Assembly: GCA_965200355.1 (NCBI GenBank)
Contig: OZ241351.1
Location: 1,426,001 to 1,490,000 of the forward strand
DNA: 64,000 bases
Direction of reading: 5' to 3'
Source of the DNA: Bin18 sp965200355
GTDB taxonomy: Bacteria > Desulfobacterota > Binatia > Bin18
The notes under the pieces were generated by a model that was not told the origin of the DNA, ran no database searches, and worked only from the letters and a program-made list of their open reading frames with translations. The position numbers were made by a program, and so were the translations under genes. Shown one piece after another: positions 51,628 through 60,335 of the stretch; position 1 is the stretch's first letter; every line of letters begins with the position of its first letter.

Positions 51628-51930
51628 CTACTCTGAGGCGGCCGGCAGCACGGACGGCTTGTCCAACTCGCGTTTGTATTCAGCGCACGCCGCGGCGTCG
51701 GCAGACCCGTGCTCAACCCGGCACTGCCAGTATTGCTCCTCCAGCGCCGCTCGTTTGCCCAATATCCGGGCAAGCTGCAGGTCCCGGCTCGACTCGGCAA
51801 AAGACAACCCATGTTGAAGCGTCTGGCAGCCGGCGAGAAGCCCCAGGCCGGCCAGAACTCCCCCCAGGTGTTGAAGCCGCCCCCGCCGGCCCGCTCTTTT
51901 TTTCTGGAGTCGCCTCACGCCTGACAGCAT
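51628..51930 (-). CDS. Small predicted lipoprotein
   Basis: A 100-residue protein with a strongly basic leader (RRLQKKRAGRRGR), a hydrophobic segment and lipobox LLAGC, then a helical mature part (LARILGKRAALEEQYWQCRV... CAEYKREL) with two further Cys. Anchored in a membrane by prediction. ATG 51930 lies behind GGGGAAG. Unknown function; convergent with the crotonase gene and divergent from the nitrilase. Confidence 0.7.
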   Translation of the reverse strand: MLSGVRRLQKKRAGRRGRLQHLGGVLAGLGLLAGCQTLQHGLSFAESSRDLQLARILGKRAALEEQYWQCRVEHGSADAAACAEYKRELDKPSVLPAASE

Positions 51931-52029
51931 ACCGGCTTCCCCGCTGTATTGCACCTGCCAGCCTCTTCTCTTGACCCCCTGAGAGGCGTTCGCTAGTCTT
52001 CGTTTCCAGAGACCGAGGGAGTCTGAGCT

Positions 52030-52839
52030 ATGCAATTCTACCTCGCCGCGGCGATTCAAATGACCGCGTCCGCTTCAAAAGAAGAGAATCTGGCCAAGGC
52101 CGAAACCTTTGTCCGCTTGGCCGCGGAGCGGGGCGCGGCCTTGGTCGTGCTGCCGGAGGTCTTTTCCTGGCGCGGACGCCATAAAAAAGAGCCCGAACAG
52201 GTCGAACCCATCCCCGGTCCGACCAGCCGCCGTTTGCAAGATATTGCAGCCCAACTCGGAATTCACCTGCTGGCCGGCTCCTTCCTCGAAAAATCGGACG
52301 AAACCCGCGCCTATAATACCAGCCTGCTGATCAACCCCCAGGGTGAGCTGCTGGCCCAGTATCGGAAGATCCATCTCTTTGATGTTGACATCCCAGGCCA
52401 GGTCAGCCTCAGAGAGTCGGACAGCATGAAGCCGGGGGAAACCGTCGTCGTGGCCCCCACGCCGCTCGGCACAGTCGGTCTTTCGGTCTGCTACGATCTG
52501 CGCTTCCCTGAACTCTACCGGTCACTCTCACGCCAGGGCGCGGAGATTATTTCCGTTCCGTCAGCGTTCACCTTTCCGACCGGCGCGGCCCATTGGGAAG
52601 CCCTGCTGCGGGCGCGGGCTATTGAAAACCAAGTGTATATCATTGCGCCCAACCAGATCGGGAAAAACGTGTACGGCTTTGCCGATTACGGCAACTCCAT
52701 GATTATCGACCCGTGGGGCAAAATTATTGCTCGGGCGCCCGACCGCGAGTGTTGCATTACTGCCGAAATTGATCTCGACTATCTGGAAAAAGTGCGAAAG
52801 GAACTGCCGTGCCTCGCGCATCAGCGGCTCACCGCGTAA
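52030..52839 (+). CDS. Carbon-nitrogen hydrolase (nitrilase superfamily, Nit-like amidase)
   Basis: A 269-residue nitrilase-superfamily amidase. The triad is Glu in LPEVFSW, Lys in YRKIHLFDVD and Cys in VCYDLRFPELYR. The LFDVD and CYDLRFPELYR sequences match the Nit1/omega-amidase group, suggesting hydrolysis of deaminated glutathione or omega-amides. The moeA gene starts 2 bp after its stop. Confidence 0.93.
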   Translation: MQFYLAAAIQMTASASKEENLAKAETFVRLAAERGAALVVLPEVFSWRGRHKKEPEQVEPIPGPTSRRLQDIAAQLGIHLLAGSFLEKSDETRAYNTSLLINPQGELLAQYRKIHLFDVDIPGQVSLRESDSMKPGETVVVAPTPLGTVGLSVCYDLRFPELYRSLSRQGAEIISVPSAFTFPTGAAHWEALLRARAIENQVYIIAPNQIGKNVYGFADYGNSMIIDPWGKIIARAPDRECCITAEIDLDYLEKVRKELPCLAHQRLTA

Positions 52840-52841
52840 AT

Positions 52842-54149
52842 ATGTCGTCTCAACAAAGCAATGCGGATACGTTGACTCCTCTGGCCCCAGCCCCGGTCAA
52901 GTCTTTTTTTCGGGTGGTCACGTCCGAGGAAGCCCGCCGCCAGCTTGCCGCCTTTGCGCCCCAGACCAAAAGCGAACCGCTGCCGGTGCTCGACGCCTGC
53001 GGACGGACGCTGGCCAAGCCCCTGACCTCGCCGGTTGACCTGCCCCATTTCAACCGGACGAATATGGACGGCTACGCGGTCCGTGCCCAGGATACCTTTG
53101 GGGCGTCGGCCAGTCTGCCGGCCTACCTCAAACTCGTTGGGGCCATAGAGATGGGCGAGGAAGCGAAACATCGGCTCAAGAAGGGCGAGACCATGCGGAT
53201 TGCGACCGGCGGTATGCTGCCGCCAGGCGCGAACTCGATGGTCATGGTGGAATACACCGAAGAAGTGGGAGACGGGACGGTTGAGGTCTTACGCAGCGTG
53301 TCGCCGTGGGAAAATATCCTGCGGGTTGGCGAGGACATCAAAAAAAAGAAGCCGATTTTTCCGGCCGGCCGCCGCCTGCGCGCCCACGATATCGGCGCGC
53401 TGACCGGCGTGGGGATTACCACCGTGCCGGTCCATAAACGCCCAGCCGTTGCCCTGATTTCCACCGGCGATGAAATTATTCCGCCGACACGTTCACCCCG
53501 GCCCGGTCAAATTCGGAATGTGAACCAGTATGCTCTGCACGCCATGATTACCGAATGCGGCGGAACCGTGACGGACTTGGGCGTTATCAAAGATGATCCG
53601 CGGACGTTTACCACGGCACTGGACACCGCCCTCCAACACTCCGATGTGGTGATGGTGTCCGGCGGCAGTTCGGTTGGAATCAAGGACATGGCGCTGGATG
53701 TCATCTGCTCATTTCCGCGCTCAGAACTATTCTTTCACGGCATTTCCATTGCCCCGGGCAAACCGACGATCTTTGCCCGTGCCGCCGGGAAGCCGGTCAT
53801 GGGATTGCCCGGTCACCCGGTGTCGGCGCTGGTCGTTTTTGCCCTGTTTGGCGCACCACTGGTACGGATGATGGGGGGCGAGTCCGCAAACACGGCCTTT
53901 GTGCCGCTCCGCACCACCCGCGCCCGGCTGGCCCAAAACATTGCCTCTGCCCCCGGACGGGAGGATTATGTCCGGGTCACGCTGCAAAACGCCCCCCCTC
54001 ATGGCGAGCGAGAGGCTCCGCTGGCCCAGCCGCTGCCCGGAAAATCTGGCGCGATCTTCAGCCTGGTGCAAGCCGACGGCATGGTGTGCATTCCACATAA
54101 TGAAGAAGGACGAGAGGCCGGAGAAGAAGTTGACGTGATTCTGTTCTAA
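52842..54149 (+). CDS. moeA: Molybdopterin molybdenumtransferase MoeA
   Basis: A 435-residue MoeA: NMDGYAVRAQDTF, RIATGGMLPPGANSMVMVE, RRLRAHDIGALTGVGITTV, STGDEII, VSGGSSVGIKDM, PGKPTIF and GLPGHPVSALV in standard order. It inserts molybdenum into adenylylated molybdopterin. ATG 52842 is 2 bp after the nitrilase stop. A second, fused MoeA-type gene follows after a 75-bp spacer with palindromic repeats. Molybdoenzymes are not seen in the window itself. Confidence 0.95.
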   Translation: MSSQQSNADTLTPLAPAPVKSFFRVVTSEEARRQLAAFAPQTKSEPLPVLDACGRTLAKPLTSPVDLPHFNRTNMDGYAVRAQDTFGASASLPAYLKLVGAIEMGEEAKHRLKKGETMRIATGGMLPPGANSMVMVEYTEEVGDGTVEVLRSVSPWENILRVGEDIKKKKPIFPAGRRLRAHDIGALTGVGITTVPVHKRPAVALISTGDEIIPPTRSPRPGQIRNVNQYALHAMITECGGTVTDLGVIKDDPRTFTTALDTALQHSDVVMVSGGSSVGIKDMALDVICSFPRSELFFHGISIAPGKPTIFARAAGKPVMGLPGHPVSALVVFALFGAPLVRMMGGESANTAFVPLRTTRARLAQNIASAPGREDYVRVTLQNAPPHGEREAPLAQPLPGKSGAIFSLVQADGMVCIPHNEEGREAGEEVDVILF

Positions 54150-54155
54150 CCGTAG

Positions 54156-54209
54156 GGGCAACCCCCGGTGGTTGCCCACCCGAATGTCGGGGCAATTCAT
54201 GAATTGCCC
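54156..54209. repeat. Compound palindromic repeat between the two moeA-type genes
   Basis: gggcaacc/ggttgccc (54156-54163 with 54170-54177) is followed by a perfect 20-bp palindrome gggcaattcatgaattgccc (54190-54209). The first hairpin shares its arms with 51594-51613. This looks like a dispersed intergenic repeat. Confidence 0.75.
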
Positions 54210-54224
54210 GTGAGAGCGCCCCCT

Positions 54225-56216
54225 ATGCCCGGACAGCACGCCGCCAAAACAGACCGTAAGCGCTATCTCAAAAAGAAATCGCTGGAAGACGCGCTCGGTA
54301 TTTTTCTCGGGGCCGTCCCGCCTCGTCCCAGAACCTCCCAGGTCTCGGTCGAAAAAGCTCTCCACCGCACCACCGCCGCGCCCATCTTTGCCGTCCTGTC
54401 CGCCCCGCATTACCACGGTGCAGCCATGGATGGCATTGCCGTGCGCGCCGAGGATACCTTTGGGGCGAGCGAGTTTGCTCCGCTGACGTTCAAGCAGGTC
54501 GCAAAAGACGCGCCGCCACCTCGGAAAAAGAACGCCGCCAGCCCGCCGCCGTTTCAATATGTCGATACCGGCCACCCCATCCCGACCTGGGCCAATGCGG
54601 TGGTCATGATTGAGCGGGTGTTCAAGAAAAGCGATGCGGAGATTGAAATTCGTGATTCCGCCCCCCCGTGGCAGCACGTCCGTCTCGTTGGTGAAGACAT
54701 TGTTGCCACCGAGCCCCTGCTGCCGCGCGGCCATAAACTGCGGCCATACGATCTTGGCGCGCTGCTGGCCGCCGGTCACACTACCATTCCGGTCATTGCC
54801 CCGCCGACGGTCGGTATTATTCCCACCGGCTCCGAGTTGATCGAACCTGGCGACCCGGCCGAGCCGGGCCGGATTATCGAATTCAACTCCCGGGTTGCCG
54901 GGGCGTTTGTGGAAGAGTGGGGCGGTGCGGCCAAGCGTCTGCCCCGGGTGGTGGATGATCTCACAACCATTACCCGCGCCCTGGCAAAAGCGGTCAAGCG
55001 GCACGATATTGTGATTATCATTGCCGGCTCCTCCGCGGGTGAACACGATTTCACGCTCCGGGCCTTGGAATCGCTGGGCGATATCCTGGTTCACGGCATT
55101 GATGTCATGCCCGGCAAACCCGCCATTCTGGCCGTGCTTGACGGCACGCCAGTCATTGGTCTGCCCGGCTATCCGGTTTCCGCGGTCGTCATCTGTCAGC
55201 AGGTCGTGCGGAAGCTGATCGCCCATTATCTCGGTCGGCCGGCAGAAGAGCCGGCCAAAATCAGGGCGGTCCTGCCGCGTAAGGTGCCGTCGCGGCTCGG
55301 CCTTGAAGAGTTTGTCCGGGTCAACCTGGGTCAGGTTGGCGACACGATTGTGGCCAATCCTATCGGACGCGGTGCCGGCGTTATCACCACCATGGTCAAG
55401 GCTGACGGTGTGCTGCGCATTCCGTCCTTGGACGAGGGCTTGAATGCCGGAACGGAGGTGCAGGTCGAACTCCTGCGTCCGGCAGAGGAAATCGCCAACA
55501 CCATCCTGTTTACCGGCAGCAACGACCTGACCATCGGGGTGCTTGACGACCAGCTCCGCGCCCAGTATCCGGGCCTTAAAATATCTGCCAGCAATATCGG
55601 TTCACTCGGCGGCCTCGTGGCCCTGAAACGCGGCGAGGCGCATATGGTTGGCAGTCACCTGCTTGATCCCGCCACCGGCGTCTATAATCTGCCTGACCTC
55701 AGAAAACAACGGATGCTCACCAAGGCGGTGGTGATGAATCTGGTCATTCGGGAACAGGGCCTGATCGTTCCGAAAGGCAATCCCAAAAAGATCAAAGACC
55801 TCAGAGACCTGAAGCGTAAGGACATAATTTTTATCAACCGCCAGTCGGGTGCGGGCACCCGCGTCCTATTGGACTATCAGCTCGAAAAACTGCGTATCAA
55901 ACCGGAACGCATCACCGGCTACGAGCGCGAAGAAACCACCCATATGGCGGTCGCGGTGGCTATTGCCAGCGGCTTGGTGGATACCGGTCTTGGCGTCAAA
56001 TCCGCGGCCAGAGCCCTGGGGCTCGACTTTGTGCCCATTGAGCGCGAGGAATACGACCTCGTCTTTCAGCACGCCTTTTTCCACACTGCAACCGGCCAGC
56101 GGCTCGTCGCCGTCATCCGCTCCGACGCTTTCAAACAGGCCGTCAAACAACTCGACGGCTACGACACCACCCAGACCGGCAGAGTCAAAAACTCCTCTTC
56201 TTCATCCAGTTCTTAA
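54225..56216 (+). CDS. MoeA-like molybdopterin protein fused to a periplasmic-binding-like domain
   Basis: A 663-residue two-domain protein. Residues 1 to about 420 are a MoeA homologue (AMDGIAVRAEDTF, IPTGSELIEPG, IAGSSAGEHDF, PGKPAIL, GLPGYPVSAV). The C-terminal 230 residues (from TILFTGSNDLTIGVLDDQL through GSLGGLVALKRGEAHMVGSH to RQSGAGTRVL) are the PBP-like domain (PF12727 type) that may sense molybdate or cofactor. ATG 54225 is chosen as the first start after the repeat block; an upstream frame runs through the repeats. The fusion is known in bacteria and archaea. Confidence 0.93.
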   Translation: MPGQHAAKTDRKRYLKKKSLEDALGIFLGAVPPRPRTSQVSVEKALHRTTAAPIFAVLSAPHYHGAAMDGIAVRAEDTFGASEFAPLTFKQVAKDAPPPRKKNAASPPPFQYVDTGHPIPTWANAVVMIERVFKKSDAEIEIRDSAPPWQHVRLVGEDIVATEPLLPRGHKLRPYDLGALLAAGHTTIPVIAPPTVGIIPTGSELIEPGDPAEPGRIIEFNSRVAGAFVEEWGGAAKRLPRVVDDLTTITRALAKAVKRHDIVIIIAGSSAGEHDFTLRALESLGDILVHGIDVMPGKPAILAVLDGTPVIGLPGYPVSAVVICQQVVRKLIAHYLGRPAEEPAKIRAVLPRKVPSRLGLEEFVRVNLGQVGDTIVANPIGRGAGVITTMVKADGVLRIPSLDEGLNAGTEVQVELLRPAEEIANTILFTGSNDLTIGVLDDQLRAQYPGLKISASNIGSLGGLVALKRGEAHMVGSHLLDPATGVYNLPDLRKQRMLTKAVVMNLVIREQGLIVPKGNPKKIKDLRDLKRKDIIFINRQSGAGTRVLLDYQLEKLRIKPERITGYEREETTHMAVAVAIASGLVDTGLGVKSAARALGLDFVPIEREEYDLVFQHAFFHTATGQRLVAVIRSDAFKQAVKQLDGYDTTQTGRVKNSSSSSSS

Positions 56217-56222
56217 TCCAGC

Positions 56223-57260
56223 TCATCCCCTCATCCTGAGCACCCTGATCGCTGTGTGGGCCGCACCGACCTGGGCGGCCTTGGGATTCAGAATGACGCG
56301 CACCGGCATATCCCGCAAGAGCTGGCCAAAGCGTCCTTTATCCGTAAAGGACTGCATAAAGCCGCCGGCGTTCATTATGGGCAGCAGCTTGGTCACAATG
56401 CCCCCGCCAATATACACCCCGCCCACACTCATCACCGTCAGCGCCAGATTACCGGCCTGTGCCCCGTACAGACTGACAAACATGTCCACCGCCTCCGCAC
56501 AGGTCTGGCAACTGCCGGTGACTCCCGCTTGGCCGATGACCGCGGCGGCGTCCTCAGTTTGCAGGCGTGCCCGCAGGGCCTCGGCCACCGGGCGGTGGAA
56601 GACCTGACACAAAAAATGAAAGATGCTGACCAGGCCAGGGCCGGACAGCACCCGCTCAGCGGACACCCGCCCCTTGTGCTGCTTTCTGAGGAAGTGCAGC
56701 AAGGCCACTTCCTTGTCGTTCCGCGGCGAGAAATCAACATGGCCGCCTTCTGTTGCCACGGGCCGGTAGCCTTGCCCATCCCAGAACAGAAACGCTTGCC
56801 CCAGGCCGGTGCCGGCCGCAATCACCGCACAGTTGCCCTGCCGAGGCGTCCCTGCATTGAGCGTCAGGATTTCATCCGCGGGCAGGAAGAGCGCCCCATA
56901 GGCCGTTGCCTCAAGGTCGTTCATCAGCTGGACTGGACCCCCGCCGATGGCCCGCCGGATGTCGGGAGCTTCCACTTTCCAGGGTAGATTGGTCGCCTCG
57001 ACCCTGCCATCAAGAACCGGCCCGGCAATACCAAACGCCCCGGCCGCTATTGTCGTGTCCGGCCCACTGGAGCGAAGACGGGGCTCGGGAGAAACTTCTC
57101 CTGCAAAAAAGTCGGCGAGAACCTCTTCCAGTCCGGCGTACTGTATGCTTGGAAAGGACGCTTCTCGAACGAGGGAGAGCGCCTCCCGCCCCGCAAGCGC
57201 ATATAGGGCCAAGTTGGTCTTGGTTCCGCCAATATCCCCGGCCAGAACATGGGTCGTCAT
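56223..57260 (-). CDS. glk: Glucokinase
   Basis: A 345-residue Glk-family (non-ROK) glucokinase: LAGDIGGTKTNLAL phosphate loop, MNDLEATAYG with the catalytic Asp, AAGTGLGQAFL, ATEGGHVDFSP and GGVYIGGGIV. It phosphorylates glucose with ATP. A fragment of a 6-phosphogluconate dehydrogenase gene lies directly upstream on the same strand, suggesting a former pentose-phosphate operon. It converges with the MoeA-fusion gene, 6 bp apart. Confidence 0.94.
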   Translation of the reverse strand: MTTHVLAGDIGGTKTNLALYALAGREALSLVREASFPSIQYAGLEEVLADFFAGEVSPEPRLRSSGPDTTIAAGAFGIAGPVLDGRVEATNLPWKVEAPDIRRAIGGGPVQLMNDLEATAYGALFLPADEILTLNAGTPRQGNCAVIAAGTGLGQAFLFWDGQGYRPVATEGGHVDFSPRNDKEVALLHFLRKQHKGRVSAERVLSGPGLVSIFHFLCQVFHRPVAEALRARLQTEDAAAVIGQAGVTGSCQTCAEAVDMFVSLYGAQAGNLALTVMSVGGVYIGGGIVTKLLPIMNAGGFMQSFTDKGRFGQLLRDMPVRVILNPKAAQVGAAHTAIRVLRMRG

Positions 57261-57307
57261 GCCGGTGTTCTCTCACGCCGGACTGCTGCCCGCAAGGCGG
57301 CCCCTCT

Positions 57308-57604
57308 CTATTTGCATTGAAGAGCCGGTTTCCTCTTTTTAACGTGCCCGCCAAACTTGAAGCGCAGAGCAGATAAGACTTTCTCGGCAAAGGTATGAGT
57401 CTGGCGCGACCGAGAACGCGCGCGGAGTGCCGCCGACAACACGGCGGCAGGAACCGCCGCCTCAATAGCCGTTGCCACCGTCCAGCGGCCTTCGCCCGAA
57501 TCCTGGACCTCGCCGGAGAACTCGGCCAACTCCGGGCTTTCCGCCGGGGCCCTCGCCGTTAAATCCAGCAACCAGGAGCCAACCACACTGCCACGCCGCC
57601 ACAC
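57308..57604 (-). pseudogene. gnd: C-terminal fragment of 6-phosphogluconate dehydrogenase
   Basis: About 98 codons read VWRRGSVVGSWLLDLTA, EDSGEGRW-type QDSGEGRWTVATAIE, VPAAVLSAALRARSRSRQ and FAEKVLSALRFKFGGH, the C-terminal domain of the short (about 300-residue) decarboxylating 6-phosphogluconate dehydrogenases. A few upstream residues (FDIT) persist in another frame near 57620-57640 and a TAG precedes the alignable part. The NADP-binding N-terminal two thirds are missing; the CaiB gene ends just upstream at 57690. It is a 5'-truncated, inactive gene. Confidence 0.8.
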
Positions 57605-57689
57605 CTTAGCCTACGGACGGGGTGATATCGAAGGCAAATGTCTCTGCTGGGCATGAGGCCGCCCAGCAAAGATTGTCTAGCTACCGGGA

Positions 57690-58850
57690 TTATTTCGCCG
57701 TGGCCCGCACGCCGACCGCACCGCTGCCGCGCAACTGCTCAAGCTCGCCGGCGTCAAAGCCCCAATCGCGCAGGGCCTCTTCCGTGTGTTCGCCCGGACT
57801 GGCCGGCGGGCGTTGGATAGCGCTCGGAGTACGGCTGAAACGCGGGGCCGGGGCCGGCTGCGGAACGCCCTCCACCTCGACAAAGGTTCCCCGTTCCTGG
57901 TTGTGCGGATGGTTGGGCGCGTCGGCCATATTCAGGACCGGCGCGTAGCAGATGTCGCTGCCCTCCAGGAGGGTGTTCCACTCCGCCAGGGTCTTGGTCT
58001 TAAAAATCGCGGCCAGTTTCTCGGTCAGCGCCGGCCATTCGGCCCGGTTGTTCTGATGGGGCAGTTCTTCTCTTTCCAGGCCGGTCAAACGCAACAACTC
58101 CGCATAGAATTTGGCTTCAATCGAACCGATGGAGAGATACTGGCCGTCGCTGGTCTCGTACACATTGTAATAATGCGCGCCCGTGTCCAGAATGTTTTCC
58201 CCACGGTTGTCCGTCCACTTGCCGGCGGCGCGCAGACCGTAGATGGCCGTCATCAGCGACGCCGCGCCATCAATCATAGCCACGTCAATGACCTGGCCTT
58301 TGCCCGACTTCTGGGTTTCCAGCAGGGCACCGACCACGCCCAGCGCCAGGAAGACGCCCCCGCCGCCAAAGTCGCCAACCAGATTGAGCGGCGGAACCGG
58401 CGCTTCGCCCTTCCGCCCAATCGAATGCAGCGCGCCAATCAGGGCAATATAGTTGATGTCATGCCCAACCGCATTGGCCAGCGGGCCCTCTTGGCCCCAA
58501 CCGGTCATGCGCCCGAAAACCAAGCGGGGATTGCGGGCCAGACACACCTCGGGGCTGAGCCCCAGCCGTTCCATCACCCCAGGCCGGAAGCCCTCAATGA
58601 GGGCATCAGCTTGGGCAATCAGCTTGAGCGCGGCCTCCGTGCCTTCCGGCTTCTTGAGGTCTATCGCCACCGAGCGCCGCCCGCGGCCCAGCAAGTTAAA
58701 CTTGGCATCGGTCGGCACGCCAAGGTCAGCATCTTCGGCCCGGTCGATACGCAGCACCTCCGCGCCCATATCCGAGAGCAGCATCGCACACATCGGAGCC
58801 GGGCCAATGCCCGCGAATTCAACAACTTTATACCCAGATAATACGCCCAT
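57690..58850 (-). CDS. CaiB/BaiF CoA-transferase family (alpha-methylacyl-CoA racemase-like)
   Basis: A 386-residue class III CoA-transferase homologue: GYKVVEFAGIGPAPMCAMLL, LKKPEG, EGFRPGVMERLGL, GRMTGWGQEGPLAN. The pair GHDINY (His) and VGDFGGGG (Asp) matches the acid/base residues of alpha-methylacyl-CoA racemase, which favours racemisation of 2-methyl-branched acyl-CoAs over CoA transfer. This suits degradation of isoprenoid side chains. ATG 58850 follows GGAAGGGG. Confidence 0.92.
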   Translation of the reverse strand: MGVLSGYKVVEFAGIGPAPMCAMLLSDMGAEVLRIDRAEDADLGVPTDAKFNLLGRGRRSVAIDLKKPEGTEAALKLIAQADALIEGFRPGVMERLGLSPEVCLARNPRLVFGRMTGWGQEGPLANAVGHDINYIALIGALHSIGRKGEAPVPPLNLVGDFGGGGVFLALGVVGALLETQKSGKGQVIDVAMIDGAASLMTAIYGLRAAGKWTDNRGENILDTGAHYYNVYETSDGQYLSIGSIEAKFYAELLRLTGLEREELPHQNNRAEWPALTEKLAAIFKTKTLAEWNTLLEGSDICYAPVLNMADAPNHPHNQERGTFVEVEGVPQPAPAPRFSRTPSAIQRPPASPGEHTEEALRDWGFDAGELEQLRGSGAVGVRATAK

Positions 58851-59017
58851 AGTGTCCCCTTCCCAGATTTGTTCCGTAGCCGCTCAGGCGGCCAAATAAG
58901 GCGCTATTATACAGGGATTTTGTGTGATGAGAACCTGCAAACCCCGCTTGATACCCTCACGATAGCATCCCCTCTCGAAGGGCAAACTGTCCACACTGGT
59001 CTGATAGCATTTCTCCT

Positions 59018-59041
59018 CTTGACAAATTATCGTTTGAATCT
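59018..59041 (+). repeat. Direct repeat, left copy, upstream of DUF4143 ATPase
   Basis: cttgacaaattatcgtttgaatct matches the right copy at 60280-60303 at 22 of 24 positions. Each copy contains TTGACA and lies a short way upstream of a start codon (59055 and 60336). The repeats bracket the DUF4143 ATPase gene. Confidence 0.75.
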
Positions 59042-59054
59042 TCAGATTATCAGC

Positions 59055-60254
59055 ATGTGGATTCACAGACGGATTTCTGACCGACTCAAGCAACTGGCTG
59101 CGGCGTTTCCCGCGCTTATTCTGACCGGCGCGCGGCAAACTGGCAAAACCTCCCTCCTGCGACGCCTCTTCCCCGATTACCACTATGTCAGTCTGGACCT
59201 GCAACTTCTCGCTGAACAGGCTGAAGACGCCCCGGAAAGTTTCTTACAGGATCACCCTCCTCCGGTCGTGATTGACGAAGTCCAGTACGCCCCGGGGTTG
59301 TTTCGGTATCTCAAACTCGCCATCGACCGCCAGCGCAAAGGCCAATTCATTCTGACCGGCTCACAAAAGTTCACCCTGATGCGAGAAGTCAGTGACAGCC
59401 TGGCCGGGCGTTGCGCCCTGCTCAGCCTGCCCGGTCTCTGCCTTGAAGAGATCAAAACCACGGGGTGGCAGGCGGCGACCGACTCCCACCCCATACTGCT
59501 CATACGCGGCAGCTTTCCAGAGGTGTGGGCCGACCCCGCCCTGCCGGTCCGAGACTTCTATCAGGCATATATCAGTACCTATCTGGAGCGGGACCTGCGG
59601 CAAATCCTGAACGTGGGCAGCCTGCGCGATTTTGAGCGCTTCCTGCGCGCCTGTGCGGCCCGGGCCGGGCAACTGCTGAACAAGTCTGAACTGGCCCGCG
59701 ATGTGGGGATTGCCCACACAACGGCCAGCCAATGGCTGTCGGCCCTTGAGGCCAGCAACCAGATCACGCTCCTTGAGCCATTTTTTGCTAATGTCGGCAA
59801 ACGGCTCGTCAAGTCCCCCAAGCTCTATTTTAACGATACCGGGCTGTTATGTTTCCTCTTGGGCCTGAGCCCTGATTCCTTTGGCCGGTCGCCCCTCACT
59901 GGTCCGGTGTGGGAGAACTTTGTCCTGACGGAGCTGTGCAAATGGCGCGACCTCAGCCACCCGGAGTGGGGCCTGTGGTTCTATCGCGACCAGCACAACC
60001 GCGAAGCCGATTTTCTCATCCAAGGGCCGTATGACCATATTCGGCTGCTCGATGCCAAGTGGTCAGAAACCCCGCGCGCCCAGTCCTTTGCCAGGCTGGA
60101 GCACGTGGCCGGCCTGGTTGGCAGCGCGTCCGGCATTACTCACACTGAAGTAGCGGTTGTCGGGCATATGACACACAGTGTCCGACTCGGTAATAATCGG
60201 CGGGCGGTCTCGGCGTTTGCCTTGGCGGACTATATGCAGGCGAGTGGTGAGTGA
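59055..60254 (+). CDS. AAA-type ATPase with DUF4143 domain
   Basis: A 399-residue ATPase. Walker A GARQTGKTS (25-33), Walker B VVIDEVQYAP, sensor ILTGSQ, then a winged-helix/DUF4143 C-terminal half with LNKSELARDVGIAHTTASQW, YFNDTGLLCFLLG, WENFVLTEL and EADFLI. These solitary AAA_14/DUF4143 proteins are frequent, patchily distributed and often in variable regions; function is unclear. ATG 59055 is the natural start. The gene is bracketed by 24-bp direct repeats (59018, 60280). Confidence 0.92.
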   Translation: MWIHRRISDRLKQLAAAFPALILTGARQTGKTSLLRRLFPDYHYVSLDLQLLAEQAEDAPESFLQDHPPPVVIDEVQYAPGLFRYLKLAIDRQRKGQFILTGSQKFTLMREVSDSLAGRCALLSLPGLCLEEIKTTGWQAATDSHPILLIRGSFPEVWADPALPVRDFYQAYISTYLERDLRQILNVGSLRDFERFLRACAARAGQLLNKSELARDVGIAHTTASQWLSALEASNQITLLEPFFANVGKRLVKSPKLYFNDTGLLCFLLGLSPDSFGRSPLTGPVWENFVLTELCKWRDLSHPEWGLWFYRDQHNREADFLIQGPYDHIRLLDAKWSETPRAQSFARLEHVAGLVGSASGITHTEVAVVGHMTHSVRLGNNRRAVSAFALADYMQASGE

Positions 60255-60279
60255 TTAGGGGTGAGTTTCCTCTATAGCC

Positions 60280-60303
60280 CTTGACAAATTGTCGTTTGAA
60301 TCC
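60280..60303 (+). repeat. Direct repeat, right copy, downstream of DUF4143 ATPase
   Basis: cttgacaaattgtcgtttgaatcc is the partner of 59018-59041. Similarity decays after about 24 nt but resumes weakly (tcag...tgtgg), suggesting an older duplication of roughly 40 bp when the ATPase gene arrived, or copied promoter sequence. Confidence 0.75.
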
Positions 60304-60335
60304 GCAAGGTGTCAGTGTGGTGAAGGACGGGTGAA

